Numbered from the stretch's first letter, positions 51,401-60,686 are shown. The stretch is DNA of 64,000 bases from Bin87 sp965115825 (GCA_965115825.1 OZ220464.1:2604001-2668000); one strand, 5' to 3'. The notes: a model not told the origin generated them from the sequence alone. Numbers and translations are program-made.

Positions 51401-51429
51401 TTGCCAGAAATTGCCGTCGGTGCTACAAT
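51401..51429 (+). promoter_or_regulatory. Promoter of tRNA-Asn
   Basis: TTGCCA (51401-51406), 17-bp spacer, TACAAT (51424-51429), 35 bp before the tRNA. Confidence 0.75.
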
Positions 51430-51464
51430 TATTTACTGTCGCCTTACGGATGGCGATACGGCGT

Positions 51465-51539
51465 TCCCCTGTAGCTCAGTGGTAGAGCGGGCGGCTGTTA
51501 ACCGCTAGGTCGCAGGTTCGAATCCTGCCGGGGGAGCCA
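51465..51539 (+). tRNA. tRNA-Asn (anticodon GTT), CCA encoded
   Basis: Acceptor TCCCCTG pairs with CGGGGGA; D arm GCTC...GAGC; anticodon stem GGCGG/CCGCT with loop CTGTTAA; T arm GCAGG TTCGAAT CCTGC; discriminator G and a genomic CCA at 51537-51539. The only RNA gene seen with certainty. A lipoprotein gene starts 37 bp downstream. Confidence 0.97.
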
Positions 51540-51575
51540 ATTTTCTGAACTGCCATCTCAATCGGGAGAGAGCTT

Positions 51576-53093
51576 ATGCGTACACCTCTTGCTGGACTGC
51601 TCACTTTGGTGAGCCTGCTGGTCTTGCTGCCTCTGCTTGTCATCGCCTGCGGCGGGGATTCCGCCGATGTAAGCGCGCCCACCACCGAACCCGCCCCGCC
51701 GGCCGCCACCGAACCCGCTCAGCCGGCTGCCACTGAGCCGGCCGCCATGAACCAAACTGGCGAAGCCACTCCCGAACCCACTCAGTCGGACGGCATGAAC
51801 CAAACTGGCGAAGCCACTCCCGAACCCACTCAGTCGGACGGCATGAACCAAACCGGTGAAGCCACTCCCGAACCCACTCAGTCGGACGGCATGAATCAAA
51901 CCGGTGAAGCCACTCCCGAACCCACTCAGTCGGACGGCATGAATCAAACCGGCGAAGCCACTCCCGAACCCACGTCAGACCCGGGCGCCGCTGCCCCATC
52001 CGACGAACCTTTCCGCATCGGCGCCATGGACGCCCTCACTGGCGTCGGCGAGTCCTACGGAAATCCGGTACTCAATTCGAAAATCCTCGCCGTCGAAGAA
52101 ATCAACGCCGATGGCGGCATCAACGGCCGGATGCTTGAACTCATCGCCGAGGACTCCAAGTGCTCCGCCCAGGACGCCATTACCGCCTTCAAAAAACTCA
52201 CCGACGTTGAAGGCGTGAAAATCATCCTCGGCACCACTTGCAGCGGCGCGATGCTCGGCGCCGCTCCCCTCGCCGAAGCCGAAGGCGTCATCCTGCTTTC
52301 CGCCTCCGCTACCAGCCCCGACATCGCCCCTGCCGGCGACTACATATTCCGCACCGCCATTAACGACGCCAAACTCGGAGAAGACACCGGCAACACCCTC
52401 TGGGTCGACGGCATCCGCAACCTCGCAACCATCACCCAGTCCACCGACTACGCAGAGGGCGCGCGGCGCACCACCGTCGCCCGATTCGAAGAACTGGGCG
52501 GCGCCGTAGTCGCCAGCGAAAGCTACACCTCCGACATCACCGACTTCCGCACCCAGCTCACCAAGATATTCAGCGAAGAGCCGGATGCCGTTTATCTGGC
52601 CTCCCAAAGCGAGTTCTCCGGCGGAACCATCATCAAGCAGGCCCGAGAACTGGGCTACGACGGCCCCATCTACACGGAATCCGTTGCCGTCAGCCCGGAA
52701 GCCCTGGAAATCGCCGGCGAAGCCGCTACCGGCGTCAAGGGCATCGTCCCCAGCAATGAACTGACCACCGAAACCGGCAAACGCTTCCTCAGCAGCTACC
52801 AGGCCCGCTTCGGCGATGTCCCCAGCCTCCCCTGGTTCCAGGCTTCCGCTTACGACGATGTGTACATCGCTGCCGAATGTCTGAGCCAAACCGGCGACGA
52901 CCAGGACGCCGACGGCTTCCGGGATTGCCTCTACAGTCTCACCCATAGCGGCGCCATCGGGATCGACTACAGCTTTGACGAGTATGGCGACGTAGCCGGG
53001 TTGAGCAATGTCGTCATCGAAGTCCTCCCGGTAGAGGAACGCACTGATGACAACGTAGGACAGCGCGTCATCGGGCCGGCTCCGGTTCCTTGA
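51576..53093 (+). CDS. livK: Branched-chain amino-acid-type ABC transporter, substrate-binding lipoprotein
   Basis: 505 aa. Lipoprotein signal LLVLLPLLVIACGG, then a Thr/Pro/Ala linker and 4.6 repeats of a 16-residue unit (MNQTGEATPEPTQSDG), then a Leu/Ile/Val-binding fold: FRIGAMDALTGVGESYG, NADGGINGRMLELIAEDSKC, ATSPDIAPAGDYIFRT, TDYAEGARR. The substrate could be amino acids, amides or urea-like solutes. GGGAGAGAG precedes the ATG. First gene of a complete ABC transporter. Confidence 0.93.
   Translation: MRTPLAGLLTLVSLLVLLPLLVIACGGDSADVSAPTTEPAPPAATEPAQPAATEPAAMNQTGEATPEPTQSDGMNQTGEATPEPTQSDGMNQTGEATPEPTQSDGMNQTGEATPEPTQSDGMNQTGEATPEPTSDPGAAAPSDEPFRIGAMDALTGVGESYGNPVLNSKILAVEEINADGGINGRMLELIAEDSKCSAQDAITAFKKLTDVEGVKIILGTTCSGAMLGAAPLAEAEGVILLSASATSPDIAPAGDYIFRTAINDAKLGEDTGNTLWVDGIRNLATITQSTDYAEGARRTTVARFEELGGAVVASESYTSDITDFRTQLTKIFSEEPDAVYLASQSEFSGGTIIKQARELGYDGPIYTESVAVSPEALEIAGEAATGVKGIVPSNELTTETGKRFLSSYQARFGDVPSLPWFQASAYDDVYIAAECLSQTGDDQDADGFRDCLYSLTHSGAIGIDYSFDEYGDVAGLSNVVIEVLPVEERTDDNVGQRVIGPAPVP
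51747..51977 (+). repeat. 48-bp in-frame tandem repeat in the lipoprotein linker
   Basis: Units start at 51747, 51795, 51843, 51891 and 51939, the last incomplete. Each encodes MNQTGEATPEPTQSDG, so copy number changes only lengthen the stalk. Copies differ by one or two silent bases. Confidence 0.95.
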
Positions 53094-53121
53094 TGCGCCT
53101 GCCCAAGGGCAAACGCGCCAG

Positions 53122-53149
53122 GCCGGCCGTCGCAAGGCGGCCGGCTCTT
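53122..53149 (+). terminator. Hairpin between the binding-protein gene and the permease genes
   Basis: GCCGGCCG and CGGCCGGC (53122-53129, 53138-53145) with an 8-nt loop, then TCTTT. It would lower transcription of the permease genes relative to the binding protein. Confidence 0.7.
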
Positions 53150-53194
53150 TATACTCTGCCCTTTATGCTATGATGCTGCCGTAATGCCTGAAAT

Positions 53195-54616
53195 GTGTAC
53201 CTGCCAAGATGCTCTCCTCGGAGGATGCTCTCCTTGACCGGTCAAAGAGACAGCAAGGTCGGACGGGCCGCGCTCTTCAACATACCGAGTACCCGTGTGC
53301 TGGCCGTCCTCCTCACGACGGCCCTGGTCGCCTACATCGCCTGGAAAATCGGCCAGTCGCCGCCGCAGGCGCTTCAGTTCGCTTTCAACGGCCTGGCGGT
53401 AGGCGCCGTGTACGCTCTACTGGCCATGGGGTTCACCCTGGTATATTGCACGGTCTGGTTCTTTGACCTGTACTATGGCGCGGCGGCCGCCCTGGGCGCA
53501 TACGGAGTCTTCTACCTGCGTTCATCGCCCGCCCTCGGCAGCCGCCTGGACGTCAACAGCATCTATGTGAACCTGGTATTCGCCGTTATTGTCGCCGGCG
53601 TAGTCGCCTGGGCGCTGCATACCTTCCTGGAGCCGCGCCTGCGCGGGCGCATCCCCTCCAATAGTCTCCGCGTTGGCATTGGCGTCGCCTCCGCCGGCGC
53701 CGGCGTCTATACCGGCATAGTCCTGTCTTACCCCGAGTTGCTCCACCTGACCGTCAGCCCTGCCCTCGGCGCGACGGTTGCTGTGGTTGCGGCGCTGGCC
53801 GGCTTCCGGGCTGTCCAGGCCGTGCAGCCCAGCGCGCGCCCGGCCCTTTTCTTCGCCGTCGCCGCGCTTCCCTCCGCCGCCCTGGGCGCCTGGTGCGGTT
53901 ACTTGACCGCCCACGCTCCCGGCGCCGGCCTCTACTTGAGCTGGGCGGTATCGTGCCTGCTGGCCGGCGCCGTCGGCCTCGCGCTCTACCGCGGCCTGTA
54001 CGCCTATATGCGCCAGCGCGCCCGGTCGCCCTTGATAATGCTGGTGGCGTCGCTGGGCATCCTGCTGGCCATATCGGCCTTCATCACCATCATATTCCAA
54101 AGTGCCCCGCGTCCTTTGCCCGACACCTTTGGCAGCAGCGTCTGGAGCATCGGAGGAGCCCGCATCAAGGGGTTTAACATCTTCGCCATCGGCATGGCCC
54201 TGGCCGGTTTCGCCGCCCTGTGGCTGCTGCTCAGGCAAACCTCCTTGGGGCGAGCCGTGCGCGCCATCGGCGACGATGAAGAAGTCTCCAAAGTCGTGGG
54301 CATCAACACCACGGTCATCATCGCCGTCGTTTTCTTCATCGGCGCCGTCTATGCCGCCATGGCCGGCATCATCACCGGCCACGACACCGCAGTGCAGCCG
54401 CGCATGGGCCTGCTGCTGCTGCTCAAAGGTTGGATTGCCTCCGTCGTCGGCGGCATCGGCAACCTCTACGGAGCCATAGTTGGCGGTTTCATCCTCGGCC
54501 TGGTCGAACAGTTCGGCATCTGGGACCTGGCCGGCGAGTGGAAAGACGCCATCGCGTTCATTCTGCTGATACTGTTCCTGTCCTTCTGGCCCCAGGGACT
54601 GCTGCCCCGGAGGTAG
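53195..54616 (+). CDS. livH: Branched-chain amino-acid ABC transporter permease, enlarged LivH
   Basis: 473 aa from GTG 53195; ATG 53225 is an alternative but has GGAGG directly against it. LivH proteins are usually near 290 aa. The normal ends are present (QFAFNGLAVGAVYALLAMGF; TSLGRAVRAIGDDEEVSKVV; GWIASVVGGIGNLYGAIVGG) but about 140 extra residues with several hydrophobic helices lie between, roughly residues 120-265. It should form the channel with LivM. Confidence 0.88.
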   Translation: MYLPRCSPRRMLSLTGQRDSKVGRAALFNIPSTRVLAVLLTTALVAYIAWKIGQSPPQALQFAFNGLAVGAVYALLAMGFTLVYCTVWFFDLYYGAAAALGAYGVFYLRSSPALGSRLDVNSIYVNLVFAVIVAGVVAWALHTFLEPRLRGRIPSNSLRVGIGVASAGAGVYTGIVLSYPELLHLTVSPALGATVAVVAALAGFRAVQAVQPSARPALFFAVAALPSAALGAWCGYLTAHAPGAGLYLSWAVSCLLAGAVGLALYRGLYAYMRQRARSPLIMLVASLGILLAISAFITIIFQSAPRPLPDTFGSSVWSIGGARIKGFNIFAIGMALAGFAALWLLLRQTSLGRAVRAIGDDEEVSKVVGINTTVIIAVVFFIGAVYAAMAGIITGHDTAVQPRMGLLLLLKGWIASVVGGIGNLYGAIVGGFILGLVEQFGIWDLAGEWKDAIAFILLILFLSFWPQGLLPRR

Positions 54617-54620
54617 TGCT

Positions 54621-55691
54621 TTGCCCGTTGACACGCAGCGCGTTCGAGAGTTGGCCGCCTTGGCGCGCAACCCTTGGGAAATGGCTCGCCGCGCCCGAAG
54701 CAACATTGGCCGGGGCAATATCGAGCTGTGGGCCAACCTGTTCGTCATCGGCTGGGCCATCGCTTTCATGCTGTGGCAGGGCGTCGGTTTTGCCGTCATC
54801 GTCGGCACCGTCTTTGCCATCTGGGCCATTCTGTCCGTCAGCCTGAACCTGGTGGTGGGCTTCACCGGCCTGCTCTCAGTGGGACACATCGGCTTCTTCG
54901 GCGTCGGCGCCTACACCATGGCCATCCTCACCTCCAACCCGGCCTACGAGCAGCTCCGCAGCGAGACTATACCCACTTTCGGTTGGCCTTTCTTCGCCGC
55001 CCTCCCAATCTGCGCCCTTCTAGCCGGTCTGACCGCCATCCTGGTCGGCGTAGTATTCAATCGCTTCCGCGATGATATCTTCGTGCTGGTTTCCTTCGGC
55101 TTCGCCATCATCGCCTTCAACGTTTTCCTGAACTGGCGCGCGGTGACCCGGGGCGCTTTCGGCATCCATCAAATCGCCCGGCCCGAGATAGGCGGCTGGA
55201 TATTCGACGGCGAGCTGGAGTTCCTGCTCCTCTGCCTGCTCTTTCTCGCCCTGGTTATGCTCATCTCCTGGCTCATCGTGTCTTCATCCTTCGGGAGAGT
55301 CCTCACCGCCATTCGTGAAGACGAGCAGGCCATCGCCGTTTTCGGATACCGGGCCACCCATTACAAGCTGGCCGTCTGGGTCATTTCGGCGATGATGGCC
55401 GGCATTGCCGGCGGGCTGTTCAGCAGCTGGACTACTTTCATCGACCCCAACTCTTTCGTCCTGCTGGAATCGGTGCTGCTGGTGTCCATCGTAATCCTGG
55501 GCGGCCTGGCGACTATCTGGGGTTCGCTGCTGGGCGCAATGGCCTTCGTCCTGCTGGAAGAAGGCATGCGCTTCATCCCGTATCTCCCCACCGAGCACAT
55601 CGGGCCGGCTCGGCAGGTAATCCTGGGCGTCCTGCTGGTGCTGCTCATGCTGTTCCGGCCCCAGGGCCTCGTCGGGAGGTATCGCCTATGA
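54621..55691 (+). CDS. livM: Branched-chain amino-acid ABC transporter permease LivM
   Basis: 356 aa, starting at TTG with CGGAGGTAG just upstream. Hydrophobic throughout, with NLVVGFTGLLSVGHIGFFGV and the ATPase-contact loop SSFGRVLTAIREDEQAIAVF. Overlaps the next gene by ATGA, showing translational coupling. Confidence 0.93.
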   Translation: MPVDTQRVRELAALARNPWEMARRARSNIGRGNIELWANLFVIGWAIAFMLWQGVGFAVIVGTVFAIWAILSVSLNLVVGFTGLLSVGHIGFFGVGAYTMAILTSNPAYEQLRSETIPTFGWPFFAALPICALLAGLTAILVGVVFNRFRDDIFVLVSFGFAIIAFNVFLNWRAVTRGAFGIHQIARPEIGGWIFDGELEFLLLCLLFLALVMLISWLIVSSSFGRVLTAIREDEQAIAVFGYRATHYKLAVWVISAMMAGIAGGLFSSWTTFIDPNSFVLLESVLLVSIVILGGLATIWGSLLGAMAFVLLEEGMRFIPYLPTEHIGPARQVILGVLLVLLMLFRPQGLVGRYRL

Positions 55692-56446
55692 CGTCTCCGC
55701 GCGCCGGCCGCGCCGATTATGCCCTGCAAACCGAGGCCGTCTCCAAGCGCTTCGACGCCGTCCGGGCCGTGGACGAATTGAGTCTGGCCATCCCTCGGCA
55801 GGGCACTACCAGCATCGTAGGCCCCAACGGTTCCGGCAAATCCACCCTGGTGAACCTGCTTAGCGGCGTGCTGCCCCTGGATGGCGGCATCGTTATCATC
55901 GACGGCATCGGCCTGCGCGTAGTCAAAGCTCACGAGACCCCCAAGCATGGCCTGACCCGCACCTTTCAGGAAGTCCGCCTCTTCGACCAGATAACCGTCT
56001 GGGACAACATCATGGTGGTCTTGACCGAACGGCGGGTATTCCCCGCTTTGTTCGAACGGGCCCGGCCCGCCGCCAAAGCAAAGGCCCAGTCCATCCTGGA
56101 ACAGGTAGGTATGTGGGACAAGCGCGATTCCCTCGCTCAGGATTTATCCTACGGCCAGCGCAAGCTGGTGGAAATCGGCCGCGCCCTGGCCATGAACGCC
56201 AACACCTACCTTATGGACGAACCCTTCGCCGGCCTCTTCCCCCAAATGATTGAGCGGGTTAAAAGCATAATGAAGCAGATGCGCGCCGACGGGCATACCA
56301 TCGTCTTCATATCCCACAATATGGAAATCGTGCGCGAACTCTCCGACCGCATCATCGTGCTGGACAGCGGAACTCTCCTCGCCGCCGGCGAGGTGGAACC
56401 CGTCCTCAACAGCGAAGAAGTCATCTCCGCCTACCTGGGCGCATAA
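55688..56446 (+). CDS. livG: Branched-chain amino-acid ABC transporter ATPase LivG
   Basis: 252 aa. Walker A GPNGSGKST, Q-loop TFQEVRLFDQ, signature LSYGQRKLVEIGRAL, Walker B NTYLMDEPFAGL, and ISHNMEIVRELSDRI. The C terminus AAGEVEPVLNSEEVISAYLG is typical of LivG. Confidence 0.95.
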   Translation: MTSPRAGRADYALQTEAVSKRFDAVRAVDELSLAIPRQGTTSIVGPNGSGKSTLVNLLSGVLPLDGGIVIIDGIGLRVVKAHETPKHGLTRTFQEVRLFDQITVWDNIMVVLTERRVFPALFERARPAAKAKAQSILEQVGMWDKRDSLAQDLSYGQRKLVEIGRALAMNANTYLMDEPFAGLFPQMIERVKSIMKQMRADGHTIVFISHNMEIVRELSDRIIVLDSGTLLAAGEVEPVLNSEEVISAYLGA

Positions 56447-56463
56447 CGTGGACGGAGACCAAA

Positions 56464-57210
56464 GTGACGAACCCGGCAACAGACCCCGGCGGCAGCCCGC
56501 CGCTTCTGGAACTCAGCAGCATATCGGTGGAGTACGGCGCCGTCCGCGCTCTGGATGACGTGTCCATAGCGGTGAGTCGGGGCGAAATGGTGGCCGTAAT
56601 GGGGCCCAACGGGGCCGGCAAGTCCACCGTGCTGAAGGCCATAATGGGCCTTGCCCCCGTAGTATCGGGAACCGTGTACTGGCGTCAGCGGCCCCTCGCC
56701 GCGGCCACCCACGAAATAGTGCAACAGGGCATCGCTTTCGTGCCCCAGGGCCGCCGCGTCTTTACCCATCTGTCCATCGCCGAAAACCTGGAGATGGGGT
56801 GCATCTACCTTAACGACCGGGCGGAAAAGACCCGGCGTCTCGCTTCGGTAATGGAGCTGTTTCCAATCCTCTACGAAAAGCGCCGCGACCTGGCCAGCCA
56901 AATGTCCGGCGGACAGCAGCAGATGCTCGCCCTCGGGCGCGGCCTGATGGCCGCCCCGGATCTGCTCCTGCTGGACGAACCTACCCTCGGACTTGCTCCC
57001 ATCATCGTCCGGGAGGTGTTCCGGAAAGTGGCCGAAATCAGCGCCCGGCTCAACACCACCATCATGGTAGTTGAGCACAACATCAAGGGCGTACTGGACA
57101 TCGTTGACCGCGCCTACGTGCTGGACAAGGGATCGGTGGTGCACAACGGCACGCCGCAGTCCATCCGCGACACCGATATCCTCACCCAGGTATTCCTCGG
57201 CAGCGCGTGA
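56464..57210 (+). CDS. livF: Branched-chain amino-acid ABC transporter ATPase LivF
   Basis: 248 aa, starting at GTG 17 bp after livG. Walker A GPNGAGKST, FVPQGRRVFTHLSIAENLE (LivF-type), signature MSGGQQQMLALGRGLM, Walker B LLLLDEPTLGLAP, switch VVEHNIKGVLD. A hairpin ACCGGCGG/CCGCCGGT (57274-57297) lies after the gene without a T-run. Confidence 0.95.
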   Translation: MTNPATDPGGSPPLLELSSISVEYGAVRALDDVSIAVSRGEMVAVMGPNGAGKSTVLKAIMGLAPVVSGTVYWRQRPLAAATHEIVQQGIAFVPQGRRVFTHLSIAENLEMGCIYLNDRAEKTRRLASVMELFPILYEKRRDLASQMSGGQQQMLALGRGLMAAPDLLLLDEPTLGLAPIIVREVFRKVAEISARLNTTIMVVEHNIKGVLDIVDRAYVLDKGSVVHNGTPQSIRDTDILTQVFLGSA

Positions 57211-57331
57211 CCGACTGCCGGCCCGCCGCAAAAACCCCGCGCTTGCCTTAACCGTATGCCCTGCCGTTCTATCACCGGCGGTCACTGCTCCGCCGGTTGC
57301 CCAAACTCCCGTCACCAAACCTGGCGGAGCG

Positions 57332-58306
57332 TCAAGTTCGCCGTGGCCTCCGAGCCATGAGATAAACCAACACGCCCATCACCACGAGCAAAATGCCCAT
57401 CAATACGCCCTCCACAGTAGCCAGCATTCTCCACGCCCCGGCCATGTAAATGCGGACGGTTCGCCCCCAGCCCTCGGCCGGCCCAGCGCCCGGTGTCGCA
57501 TCGCTGCGGCTCCCTGGTTCCAATATCACGACCTCACCCGGGCTGCTCCCGTCTCCCGGTGCCAGGCATCTCATTTCGCCAACCAGCCGAACCCTTCCGG
57601 CTGCGACCGCTTCCAAACGCCACTCAACGTACTCAGGATCGATTTCTCGTACGCCGACAACCTTCGCTGAGCCCTCTCCCGAAATGTCCAGGTTCCAACT
57701 CCGCTGTTCGGTTCCGGCCCCCATAAACCAGGCGAAGAATTCTTCGCCCACTTCCACTTCCGGGTCGCTCACGGTCATGCGCGCCGTGCAAAAATCGGAG
57801 CTTGGCGGCGTCGTGAGAGTAGGGATAGGCTCCGTATCTGCCGGCAGCACCGTCAAAGTCAATGAATCCACACCGTCGCCGGGTTTGCGACAGTCCATAC
57901 TGGCCGAGAATGTCACCTTGCCTTCCCTCCCGCCGACGATGGTCCACTCGACAAACTCCGCCCACGAATCCAGCTTTTGAGCGCCCAGCAAGGCCGCCGA
58001 ACCCTCCCCCTCAACCGTCAACTTCCAGGTGTCCGGCTCCACGCCCATGCCCCAAATCCAGATGTGTATGGCTTCGCCAACCCTCAATTCCCGGCTTTCC
58101 GAACTCACCGACACCAGGCAGAAAGCGACCTCCCCCTCAGGCGGCGTCCCTTCCTGCGCCGCCGCCAGCGCCGGCTCCCCAAACCATGCGCCCAAAATGA
58201 CCACGCCAACCAGCGCTAACCGCCACGCCGGGCAAAGCCCTCCCCCAAGCAGCGGCCGACCGCATTTTAGCAACCGGGCTGCCGTGGTCAGTGATTTGCC
58301 GGGCAT
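57332..58306 (-). CDS. Secreted/membrane protein with two related beta domains
   Basis: 324 aa from ATG 58306. A signal-like hydrophobic stretch (WRLALVGVVILGAWFG) ends in ALAAAQ. Two homologous segments follow, each with Cys, an E-L/E-V-x-x-G-E segment, W-x-x-x-x-x-G-E-G-S-A and a Cys near the end (residues about 60-155 and 170-265). A C-terminal transmembrane helix (GVLMGILLVVMGVLVYLMA) is followed by basic residues. It would sit on the outer face. Family unknown. Confidence 0.7.
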   Translation of the reverse strand: MPGKSLTTAARLLKCGRPLLGGGLCPAWRLALVGVVILGAWFGEPALAAAQEGTPPEGEVAFCLVSVSSESRELRVGEAIHIWIWGMGVEPDTWKLTVEGEGSAALLGAQKLDSWAEFVEWTIVGGREGKVTFSASMDCRKPGDGVDSLTLTVLPADTEPIPTLTTPPSSDFCTARMTVSDPEVEVGEEFFAWFMGAGTEQRSWNLDISGEGSAKVVGVREIDPEYVEWRLEAVAAGRVRLVGEMRCLAPGDGSSPGEVVILEPGSRSDATPGAGPAEGWGRTVRIYMAGAWRMLATVEGVLMGILLVVMGVLVYLMARRPRRT

Positions 58307-58353
58307 AAAGCAGTCACGCAAAATACACTCTTCGGGATGCGTCGGGCCAACGC

Positions 58354-58381
58354 AAAAAGGGCCGTGACAAAGCCACGGCCC
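58354..58381 (-). terminator. Intrinsic terminator of the DUF1800-DUF1501-NHL genes
   Basis: On the - strand GGGCCGTG, a 7-nt loop, CACGGCCC, then TTTTT, 24 bp after the NHL gene stop. Confidence 0.85.
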
Positions 58382-58404
58382 CACTTGTCATTCGTCCCGG
58401 ATGA

Positions 58405-59448
58405 TCAGAGTTCGCCGGCAAACATTGCGGTTTGCTTGGTGAACACCTGCACCCGATGGCGGGCGCACTCCAACACGAACACCCGCCCATCGCCGTCCAC
58501 TTCCACCGCAATCGGGCCCTGGAAGGCGCCTTCCCGCTCTGACAGGTTCAGGGCGCGGTCCCGAGCTTGCACGATGGTCGGGTCGAGGTACACGCGCTCG
58601 GCGCCCCACTTGGAGAGGCCGGCCTGCCCACGCATGGCGGTGATGTAGCTGCCATCCGCGCGGAACACCTGGACGCGGTCGTTCTTGTAGTCAGTCACGA
58701 AGATGTGGCCGTCTTTGTCCACAGCGACGCCGGTCGGACGATTCAGCTCGCCCTCCCCGTCGCCCGATTTGCCGAACTTCATCAAAAACGTGCCGTCCGG
58801 AGCGAACTTCTGAACGCGGTCGTTGCGCCAATCGGCAACGTACACGTCGCCGCTGTGATCGATTTCAATCCCCCAGGGATGGTCAAATTCACCGTCGCCG
58901 CTGCCCTGTCGGCCCCAGCCGAACTTATACTTGCCGTCTCTGGTGAATACCGAAACCCGGTGGTTGCGGCTCTCCACCAGGTACAGGTTGTCGTCCCGGT
59001 CAAAGGCCAGGCCGGCCGGCCGGTTGATTTCGCCGGGAGCCTCGCCGGGGGTGCCCCACATTCCAATCCAGTTGCCGCGTTCCTGGTCGTAAATGGAAAT
59101 GCGGTTCAGCCATTCGTCGGCGACGTAGGCAATGCCGGCGCTGTCCAGCGCCACCGCAGTGGGCCACATAAACGACCCGTTGGGCGTACTTTCGTCGGCG
59201 TCTTCCGGCGGTATCTTCTGCCCGAACTCGGCAACCACTTCCTCCTCGTCCGGGTGGAACACGGTAACCCGCTTGCACGGAAAGAAGGCCGGCGTTTCAG
59301 TGCCGCGGCTCAGCACGTACAGCAGGCCCTCCTCATCCCGCGTAATCGCCACGGGATTGAAGAACCCGTTGCCGCTGCGTACTTCCTGCCGCCCGATGGT
59401 GTGGCTGTACTGGAAGGTTACCGGCGCAATGTCAGTCTGCGTAACCAT
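58405..59448 (-). CDS. NHL-repeat beta-propeller protein
   Basis: 347 aa from ATG 59448 (GAGGAAA upstream). About six NHL repeats are visible, each with the P-x-G-I/V-A-x-D-x-x-G-x-x-Y/F-V-x-D pattern followed by N-D/H-R-V-Q-V/K-F. Examples are RPAGLAFDRDDNLYLVESRN and RPTGVAVDKDGHIFVTDYKN. No signal peptide. Follows DUF1501 by 30 bp and is followed by a terminator. Confidence 0.92.
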   Translation of the reverse strand: MVTQTDIAPVTFQYSHTIGRQEVRSGNGFFNPVAITRDEEGLLYVLSRGTETPAFFPCKRVTVFHPDEEEVVAEFGQKIPPEDADESTPNGSFMWPTAVALDSAGIAYVADEWLNRISIYDQERGNWIGMWGTPGEAPGEINRPAGLAFDRDDNLYLVESRNHRVSVFTRDGKYKFGWGRQGSGDGEFDHPWGIEIDHSGDVYVADWRNDRVQKFAPDGTFLMKFGKSGDGEGELNRPTGVAVDKDGHIFVTDYKNDRVQVFRADGSYITAMRGQAGLSKWGAERVYLDPTIVQARDRALNLSEREGAFQGPIAVEVDGDGRVFVLECARHRVQVFTKQTAMFAGEL

Positions 59449-59478
59449 TTTCCTCACCTTTGTGGCCGGTAGCGGCGA

Positions 59479-60615
59479 CTACTTGATGAAGTCGAACTGC
59501 TCGAAGGAACCCTGCAAGATTGCCTGGTCGTCGAGGCCCAGCCATTTATCCAGGATGGTGGCGTAGGTGCTGCGGAAATCGTTGTTCCACTGCAAATCAC
59601 CCTCGTCCAGCTTGTCCGGCGCCAGGGAGGGATACTCACCGTAGAGGCCGCCCTTAACGGCGTCGCCCAGCACGAAGGCCACGCTCCCGGAGCCATGGTC
59701 GGTGCCGGAACCGTTCTCCTGCACGCGGCGCCCGAACTCAGTGAACAGCAGCATCACCACCTCTTCGTTGGCGTGGTGCTCTTTCAGGTCATGGTAAAAG
59801 TCGTTGACGGCGCCGGACACCTCGCCCCACAGCTTCGCAAAGGAAGTGGGCTGGTTGGCGTGGGTGTCAAAAGCCCCTGGGTTCAGCCCGGTGTAAAGCA
59901 CCCGAGTGCCGAAGCCGGCAGTATGCACTTGGGCGACATTCTTCACCCACTGGGAGAACATATCGCCGCCGTACTCGACGCTGGACGAGTAGATTTCCGG
60001 AGCCGTCCGCAGGATGTCGGCGCCCTTCAATGCGTCCAAACCCGTCTGCGACAGGTAATCGTTGATTGGCCCGGAGCCAACCATGGGCGAGTACATCCGG
60101 GAGAAAATGTCCAGAGCCTCGGCCCGCTGGTCTTCGCCGTCAATGCCGGTGAGCACCCCATAGGTTTCCAGGTTGCCCACAGAGGCAACGGACACTCCGG
60201 GAGCGGCCAGGGCGCGCGGAAGGCCACGGCCGAAGTTCACCGCGGTCAGCACGTTTTCCTTGTTGGGATCCAGGTCCTGGATGGCGCGGCCCAGCCAGCC
60301 CTCGGTCGACATCTTCGCCGGTTCGGCCGTGTGCCAGATGTCCATGGAGCGGAAGTGCGAGCGAATGGGATTCGGATACCCAATGCCCTGTATGACGGCC
60401 ACCTTGCCCTCATCGTACATATCCTTGATGGGCTTCATGGCCGGGTGGAACCCAACCTTGTCGTCAATGGCCAGCACTTCCTCCGGCTCCACCTTCAGGT
60501 GGGGGCGGTAGTCCTTATAAAGCGGGTCGCTGTAGGGGATGATGGTGTTCAGCGCGTCGTAAGCGCCGGACATTTGCAGTACCACCAGCACCGGGTCTTT
60601 TTTCGTTGCCGTCAC
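59479..60615 (-). CDS. DUF1501 family protein
   Basis: 378 aa starting at GTG 60615, chosen because GGAGGAAAG lies just upstream and the frame above it is a dispersed repeat. Family features: VLVVLQMSGAYDALNTIIPY, RSHFRSMDIWHTAEP, LYTGLNPGAFDTHANQ, LLFTEFGRRVQENGSGTDHG. The fold is related to alkaline phosphatase/sulfatase. Most relatives carry a Tat signal; none is present here. It is paired with DUF1800. Confidence 0.9.
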   Translation of the reverse strand: MTATKKDPVLVVLQMSGAYDALNTIIPYSDPLYKDYRPHLKVEPEEVLAIDDKVGFHPAMKPIKDMYDEGKVAVIQGIGYPNPIRSHFRSMDIWHTAEPAKMSTEGWLGRAIQDLDPNKENVLTAVNFGRGLPRALAAPGVSVASVGNLETYGVLTGIDGEDQRAEALDIFSRMYSPMVGSGPINDYLSQTGLDALKGADILRTAPEIYSSSVEYGGDMFSQWVKNVAQVHTAGFGTRVLYTGLNPGAFDTHANQPTSFAKLWGEVSGAVNDFYHDLKEHHANEEVVMLLFTEFGRRVQENGSGTDHGSGSVAFVLGDAVKGGLYGEYPSLAPDKLDEGDLQWNNDFRSTYATILDKWLGLDDQAILQGSFEQFDFIK

Positions 60616-60686
60616 GATTCTTTCCTCCAGTTTTGAGCCGTCATTCCAATAGTCTTGCGCCGTCATTCCGGTAGTTGCAGGCCGTC

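Noticed and set aside
53522..54889. 455-aa - strand frame across livH
   Set aside because: Antisense shadow of a high-GC gene; no homology and it cuts across the livH-livM junction.
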